NCBI GenBank assembly: GCA_036337765.1
Contig: JAYZDP010000029.1
Location: 1-10,441, forward strand
Length of the DNA stretch: 10,441 nt
Source of the DNA: JAYZDP01 sp036337765
GTDB taxonomy: Bacteria; Acidobacteriota; Thermoanaerobaculia; Multivoradales; Multivoraceae
Direction of reading: 5' to 3'
Every line of letters begins with the position of its first letter. The first letter of the stretch is position 1. Positions 6,703 to 10,441 of the stretch are shown here, one piece after another. The translations under genes were made by a program, and so were the position numbers. The notes under the pieces are model-generated. The model was not told the origin of the DNA. It made no database searches and was given only the letters and a program-made list of their open reading frames with translations.

Positions 6703-8025
6703 GTGAACTTGCTCGACACGGATCTCGGCTCGATCTGCCGATGCCTCGACCTGGTGTCCGCTGACCCGGAGGCCATCGTCGACTGCTACTTCGAGCGTTC
6801 CGAGGAGAGTGGCCTCGTCGCTGGCGCGATCGCGAACGTCGAGGTTCACCGCGAGGAGGGCTTCGCGGTGAGACTGGTAGCGGGCGATGGCGCTTTCATC
6901 GCCAGCCGCGACCGGATCGACGGTGACACCTTCCTCGAAGCGCTCAGGCGGACCGCGCGGCGCATGGCCACGGGGATGGTGCCAACTCCCCGTCTGCGTC
7001 CGTCTCCCTGGCCCCGAGCTGAGCCGGACGAGGCGATGCCGGTCTTCGGCGCTGCCGTCGCCCGAGAGCTGCGCCGCCGCCGGCTCGCGTTTCCGCACCG
7101 CCTGGTCGTGCGCCACCACCGACGATGGCTGCAGGTCGTTGGCCGGGAGCTCGTCGGCGACGTCGAGAGCGAGGCGTACTTCTCGGTGCGGACCGAGAGC
7201 GAGGCTGGTCGCTGGGGAGCTCTACTTCCGGATCTCGGCGCCGAGGCCGCGTCGCGGGTGGCGCGCGCGCTGGGCGCCGGATTCCGAGCGCGCGATGCGG
7301 ATTCACCCGAGCCAGGGCGTTGTGACCTGGTTCTCGGGGCTCCGGCGGCCGCGGTGCTTCTGCACGAGGCGGCTCACGCGCTGGAGATCGACACCTTGGC
7401 CGTCACCGGCAATCCGGACTCGGCCGTCGGCTTTCGGTTTGGTTCTGAGTGCCTCGATCTGCTGGATGACCCTGCCGCCGCTCCGGAAACGGTGAAGCGG
7501 CGCACCGACGACGAGGGTGTGCCGGTGCTGCGGCGCTGGCTGCTCCGTGGCGGCCTGATCTGCCAGCCCCTCGCGGACCGTCGCTGGGCGGCGGAGAGTC
7601 CGTCGGTCAGCCCGGGTGCGGCGCGTCGGCAGTCCCGCCACTGGGCACCGGGTCCGCGCTCACACCACCTGGAGCTGGTAGCCGGGACGGTGAGCGGCCG
7701 GGAGCTCGTGGCTGGAGTCCGGCACGGCTTGTTCGCGGCCGAGGCCACCCGCGGCTGGCTCGACCCCTCGACAGGTGCCTTCGAGCTGAGCTTTGCGCAC
7801 GGACGGAAGATCCTAGGCGGAGAGCTGACCGAGCGCGTGGGCCCGTTTGCGCTCAGGGGCAAGGTTGGCCTGGTGCTCGGCAGTGTCGCAGCGGTTGCGG
7901 ATCGAACCGTCGTGTCCGGAGCCGGCTGGTGCGCCAAGGGTGGTCAGAAGCTCCCCGTCTGGGGCACCAGCGCCGCCATGCTTCTCGAAGGCGTCGACAT
8001 CGTGGAGGGCCAACGGGATGCGTGA
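6703..8025 (+). CDS. tldD: TldD-like metallopeptidase (TldD/PmbA family)
   Basis: TldD is the zinc-bearing subunit of the cytosolic TldD/TldE protease. In E. coli this complex trims unfolded peptides, matures microcin B17 and degrades the antitoxin CcdA. From GTG 6703 the product has 440 residues. An N-terminal domain (about 10-190) is followed by a metal-binding segment reading VLLHEAAHALEID and a C-terminal WCAKGGQ segment. His221, Glu222 and His225 match the HExxxH zinc motif of the family, but with one residue fewer between the histidines. Cys410 in GWCAKGGQ matches the third zinc ligand of TldD (Cys454 in E. coli, from memory). The start is uncertain: an upstream in-frame GTG at 6664 adds 13 residues with no homology. 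The downstream GTG has no usable Shine-Dalgarno but has TACAAT six bases upstream. The stop overlaps the tldE-like start by 8 bases, which suggests co-translation of the two subunits. Confidence 0.88.
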   Translation: MNLLDTDLGSICRCLDLVSADPEAIVDCYFERSEESGLVAGAIANVEVHREEGFAVRLVAGDGAFIASRDRIDGDTFLEALRRTARRMATGMVPTPRLRPSPWPRAEPDEAMPVFGAAVARELRRRRLAFPHRLVVRHHRRWLQVVGRELVGDVESEAYFSVRTESEAGRWGALLPDLGAEAASRVARALGAGFRARDADSPEPGRCDLVLGAPAAAVLLHEAAHALEIDTLAVTGNPDSAVGFRFGSECLDLLDDPAAAPETVKRRTDDEGVPVLRRWLLRGGLICQPLADRRWAAESPSVSPGAARRQSRHWAPGPRSHHLELVAGTVSGRELVAGVRHGLFAAEATRGWLDPSTGAFELSFAHGRKILGGELTERVGPFALRGKVGLVLGSVAAVADRTVVSGAGWCAKGGQKLPVWGTSAAMLLEGVDIVEGQRDA

Positions 8026-9298
8026 GGAGTGCCTGAGTGCCTTGGATGCTGCGGGCCGCCAGGGGTGGGGGCGGGCGGAGGTGTTCGCCAAGCGAGGGCG
8101 GTCGCGACGATTCCGGCTGGGCCAGGGAATGGAGAGCGTCCATTCCAGTGAGGAGGCGGGCTGGGCGGTGCGATTTGGCGACGACCGCTCGTCGGGGTTT
8201 TACACCGCGTCGGGTATGCCCGGTGGTGACCTGGCGCTGCCAGAGCCGGGTCCCGGGGGCCTCCGCCTGCCTGGCGCGGCTGCCACGAGCTGGCGCGAGT
8301 GCGAGTCCGTCACCCATCCGCTTCTGTCGGAGGCTGAGGGGCTCGAGATGCTGCGCGCCGCTCAGGGCCGGCTGCAGTCTGAGATCCCTGAGAGCTACTT
8401 CTGCGACGCGACGGTCGACGACGGTGCAAGCGAGAGCTGCATCGTTTCGTCTAACGGCGTCGACGTCGCCTTTCGTGGTCGCGCCGCAGTGCTGCGATGG
8501 GAGGTGCTCGGACCGGCCCCGGCGCTCGATCGTACGGTCGTGACTGCGGCGGCTGTTTCCGGCCGGGAGTTGCGCGGCGAGGCGGTCGTCGACCGGGCGG
8601 TCGACGTGCTTCGCATTCGGCGCGACGGTCGACCGGTGGAGTCGCTAGGTGCCAGGATCGTCGCGGTTCCAGAGGTGTCGGCGCGGCTCCTTTCGGCTTC
8701 GATGGGGGCGTTTGTCGGTTCGTCGCGAGAGGAGTCGGCGCAGTGGCTCGGCGCGACCGACGGTGAGGTCGGTGGGCGGCACCTGAGCCTGGTCGACGAC
8801 GGCCGGCTCGAGGGAGGTCTGCTCAGCGCACCGGTGGACGGAGAGGGAGTGCCGACCGCGGCTCGCGAGTTGATCTTGAACGGGCGGTTGGGCGAACCGC
8901 TGGTGGCGTGGGACGTGGCGGTGGGTGCTTCGGGATGTCGGCGCCGGTCGGGCTGGCGAGACCGCCCGCGGGTCGCGGCGAGTCACTTTTTTCTCGTTCC
9001 GGATGCCACGATCTCGCCCATGAGCCTCGTAGAGGACCTTGCAAGCGGCTACTATTTCGTCGGTAGCGACGAAACGCTCGACGCGAAGTCGAACCGGCTG
9101 AGCCTGGGCGTTTACGGCTACGAGGTCGCTCATGGGAAGCCGATCGGCCCCATCTTCGGGCGACTTGCTTGGGATCCTCGGAAGCTACTGGGAAAGATCG
9201 TGGCGGCGGCCAGAGACCTGCGCTTCGTTGCGATGGGTGCGATGGTCGGGGCTCCGACGCTCGAAATCGACGGGATCGACCTGATTCCGGATCCGTAG
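8018..9298 (+). CDS. pmbA: TldE/PmbA-like subunit of the TldD-TldE protease
   Basis: TldE (PmbA) is the non-catalytic partner of TldD and forms the peptide-holding half of the heterodimer. This 426-residue protein has no HExxH or HExxxH motif, consistent with that role. It begins with a TldE-type segment (GWGRAEVFAKRGRSRRFRLG) in which a strand and short helix lead to a self-recognition region. A central region contains GVDVAFRGRAAVLRWEV. The C-terminal part, LGVYGYEVAHGKPIGP followed by RKLLGKIVAAARDL and a final IDGIDLIPDP, matches the family's closing beta-barrel. The ATG at 8018 has GGAGGG about 8 bases upstream and overlaps the tldD-like stop by 8 bases, so the genes are translationally coupled. 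Open sequence further upstream in this frame is only overlap with tldD. Eleven bases separate it from the ychF-like gene. Confidence 0.86.
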   Translation: MREECLSALDAAGRQGWGRAEVFAKRGRSRRFRLGQGMESVHSSEEAGWAVRFGDDRSSGFYTASGMPGGDLALPEPGPGGLRLPGAAATSWRECESVTHPLLSEAEGLEMLRAAQGRLQSEIPESYFCDATVDDGASESCIVSSNGVDVAFRGRAAVLRWEVLGPAPALDRTVVTAAAVSGRELRGEAVVDRAVDVLRIRRDGRPVESLGARIVAVPEVSARLLSASMGAFVGSSREESAQWLGATDGEVGGRHLSLVDDGRLEGGLLSAPVDGEGVPTAARELILNGRLGEPLVAWDVAVGASGCRRRSGWRDRPRVAASHFFLVPDATISPMSLVEDLASGYYFVGSDETLDAKSNRLSLGVYGYEVAHGKPIGPIFGRLAWDPRKLLGKIVAAARDLRFVAMGAMVGAPTLEIDGIDLIPDP

Positions 9299-9309
9299 GA
9301 GATGCCCGC

Positions 9310-10380
9310 ATGCAGCTCGGAATCTTGGGTCTCCCAAAGGTCGGCAAGACCCTGCTCTTCAACCTTCTCACCGGCTCGGAGGAGGAGACGGGAAAGTTCT
9401 CCGTGTCTCAGGAGACGCACATCGGAGTGGCCAAGGTCCGCGACAGCCGGCTCGAGGCTCTGCGTGACATGTATAGCCCCAAACGCTACACGCAGGCGAC
9501 GTTCGACTACGTCGACCTTCCGGGTATCGAGGAGGCGTCGACCGGCCGAGGGCCGGATCTCGGGGATCTTCGTAACGTCGACGCTCTGATGCACGTGGTG
9601 CGTTGCTTCGACGATCCGGAGATCCCCCACCCCACAGGCGGCGTTGATGCGGCCCGCGACATCGTCGACCTCAACCTCGAGCTGGTCCTCGCGGATCACG
9701 ATCTGGTCTCGCGGCGGCTGGCCCGGCTCACCCAGGCGACGAAGCGCGGCTTGAGCGACGAGGAGAAGCGCGAGCAGGCGCTCTTGACCGACCGGGTGTT
9801 GCCGGCGCTGGAGGCGGAGCAGCCGCTGCGGCTGCTCGAGCTAGGGGAGGACGATCAAAGGCGACTGAGAGGCTTCCAGCTGCTCTCGGCCAAGCCGCAG
9901 CTGGTGGCGCTGAACGTCGAGGAATCGGAGGTCGCCAACGAGCCGGCTGCAGAGCTCGTCGAGGTGGCTGGGCGCGACACGGGCGTCATCGTGGTCAGCG
10001 CGCCGATCGAGGAGGAGGTCTCCAAGCTGGACGACGACGATCAGCGAGAGCTCCTCGGCGAGCTCGGCCTCGAAGAGGCCTCGACTGTTCGCCTCCTCCG
10101 TGCCAGCTACTTCCTGCTCGGCCTCGTGTCCTACTTCACGGTTGGCGAAGACGAGGTCAAGGCCTGGACCATCCAGCGTGGCACCGGCGCCCGCGACGCA
10201 GCCCGCAAGATCCACTCCGACATCGCCCGCGGCTTCATTCGCGCCGAAGTCATCCCCTGGCAGTCTCTTGTCGAAGAGAGATCGTGGTCGGCATGTCGGG
10301 AGAAGGCACTGCTGCGTCTGGAGGGAAAGGAATACGAGGTCGCGGACGGGGACGTCATCAACTTTCGGTTCAACGTTTAG
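9310..10380 (+). CDS. ychF: YchF/Obg-like P-loop NTPase with TGS domain
   Basis: YchF/OLA1 proteins are ribosome-associated P-loop NTPases of the Obg group that prefer ATP to GTP. The 356-residue product is near the family's usual 363. G1 is GLPKVGKT (7-14), Walker B is DLPG (69-72), HVVRCF (95-100) is intact, and the ATP-specificity motif is NxxE (NVEE, 202-205) in place of NKxD. The C-terminal TGS domain runs from about 270 and ends in LEGKEYEVADGDVINFRFNV. His107 aligns with the E. coli histidine implicated in ATP hydrolysis. Switch I, however, reads SVSQETHIGV, where E. coli has FCTIEPNTGV, so the redox-sensitive cysteine is absent. The ATG at 9310 follows AGGAG with an 8-base spacer that overlaps the tldE stop. 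A second stop follows (TAG TGA). The divergence suggests a lineage-specific YchF-like variant. Confidence 0.9.
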   Translation: MQLGILGLPKVGKTLLFNLLTGSEEETGKFSVSQETHIGVAKVRDSRLEALRDMYSPKRYTQATFDYVDLPGIEEASTGRGPDLGDLRNVDALMHVVRCFDDPEIPHPTGGVDAARDIVDLNLELVLADHDLVSRRLARLTQATKRGLSDEEKREQALLTDRVLPALEAEQPLRLLELGEDDQRRLRGFQLLSAKPQLVALNVEESEVANEPAAELVEVAGRDTGVIVVSAPIEEEVSKLDDDDQRELLGELGLEEASTVRLLRASYFLLGLVSYFTVGEDEVKAWTIQRGTGARDAARKIHSDIARGFIRAEVIPWQSLVEERSWSACREKALLRLEGKEYEVADGDVINFRFNV

Positions 10381-10394
10381 TGATTTGTGTGTTT

Positions 10395-10440
10395 GGGAGA
10401 GGGAGAGGGAGAGGGAGAGGGAGAGGGAGAGGGAGAGGGG
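10395..10440. repeat. GGGAGA tandem repeat at the right edge
   Basis: Seven exact copies of GGGAGA (10395-10436) plus GGGG run to one base before the end of the window. The repeat starts 15 bases after the ychF stop. Spaced GGG runs on the plus strand could form a G-quadruplex in DNA or in the 3' end of the ychF transcript. The repeat reaches the edge of the window, so its true copy number is unknown and could also reflect an assembly break. Confidence 0.85.
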
Positions 10441-10441
10441 C

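Noticed and set aside
6601..7119. N-terminal extension of the acyl-CoA carboxylase reading frame
   Set aside because: Family homology starts at the ATG at 6600, which has its own AAGGA site; the extension is antisense to the tldD-like gene.

Overview
The window is about 10.4 kb of GC-rich bacterial chromosome carrying mostly housekeeping genes. By eye GC is in the mid-60s percent, lower in the first 260 bases. The gene content fits a Gram-negative-type environmental bacterium: yebC-ruvC, accD-folC, purE, an acyl-CoA carboxylase beta subunit, a TldD/TldE pair and a YchF-like GTPase. The style of the proteins suggests Acidobacteriota or Myxococcota, but no marker here settles the phylum. No phage, insertion sequence, CRISPR, tRNA or rRNA is visible.

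Layout, left to right. Positions 1-257 are a lower-GC flank without a supportable gene. Positions 258-1530 (minus) hold yebC followed by ruvC. Positions 1616-3801 (plus) hold accD and folC, whose stop and start overlap. Positions 3873-4238 (minus) encode a small charge-segregated protein convergent with folC. Positions 4347-4850 (minus) are purE, behind an unusually structured leader. Positions 5044-6600 (minus) encode a biotin-dependent acyl-CoA carboxylase carboxyltransferase subunit. Positions 6703-10380 (plus) form a tight tldD-like, tldE-like and ychF-like operon. The last 47 bases are a GGGAGA tandem repeat that runs to the edge of the window.

The functions are lipid precursor synthesis (accD), folate polyglutamylation (folC), purine synthesis (purE), short-chain acyl-CoA carboxylation (pccB-like), recombination (ruvC), translation or gene regulation (yebC, ychF) and peptide proteolysis (tldD/tldE). 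Partner genes are absent (accA, purK, ruvAB, biotin carboxylase), so they must lie elsewhere.

I found no clear new defence or biosynthetic system. Points worth a second look: the TldD-like protein has an HExxH motif one residue shorter than the family's usual HExxxH. Two genes appear to start leaderless, with a TANAAT box six bases before a GTG start. The purE leader is structured. The YchF-like protein has a divergent switch I region. A small disordered protein lies between folC and purE. Predicted hairpins overlap stop codons in two places.
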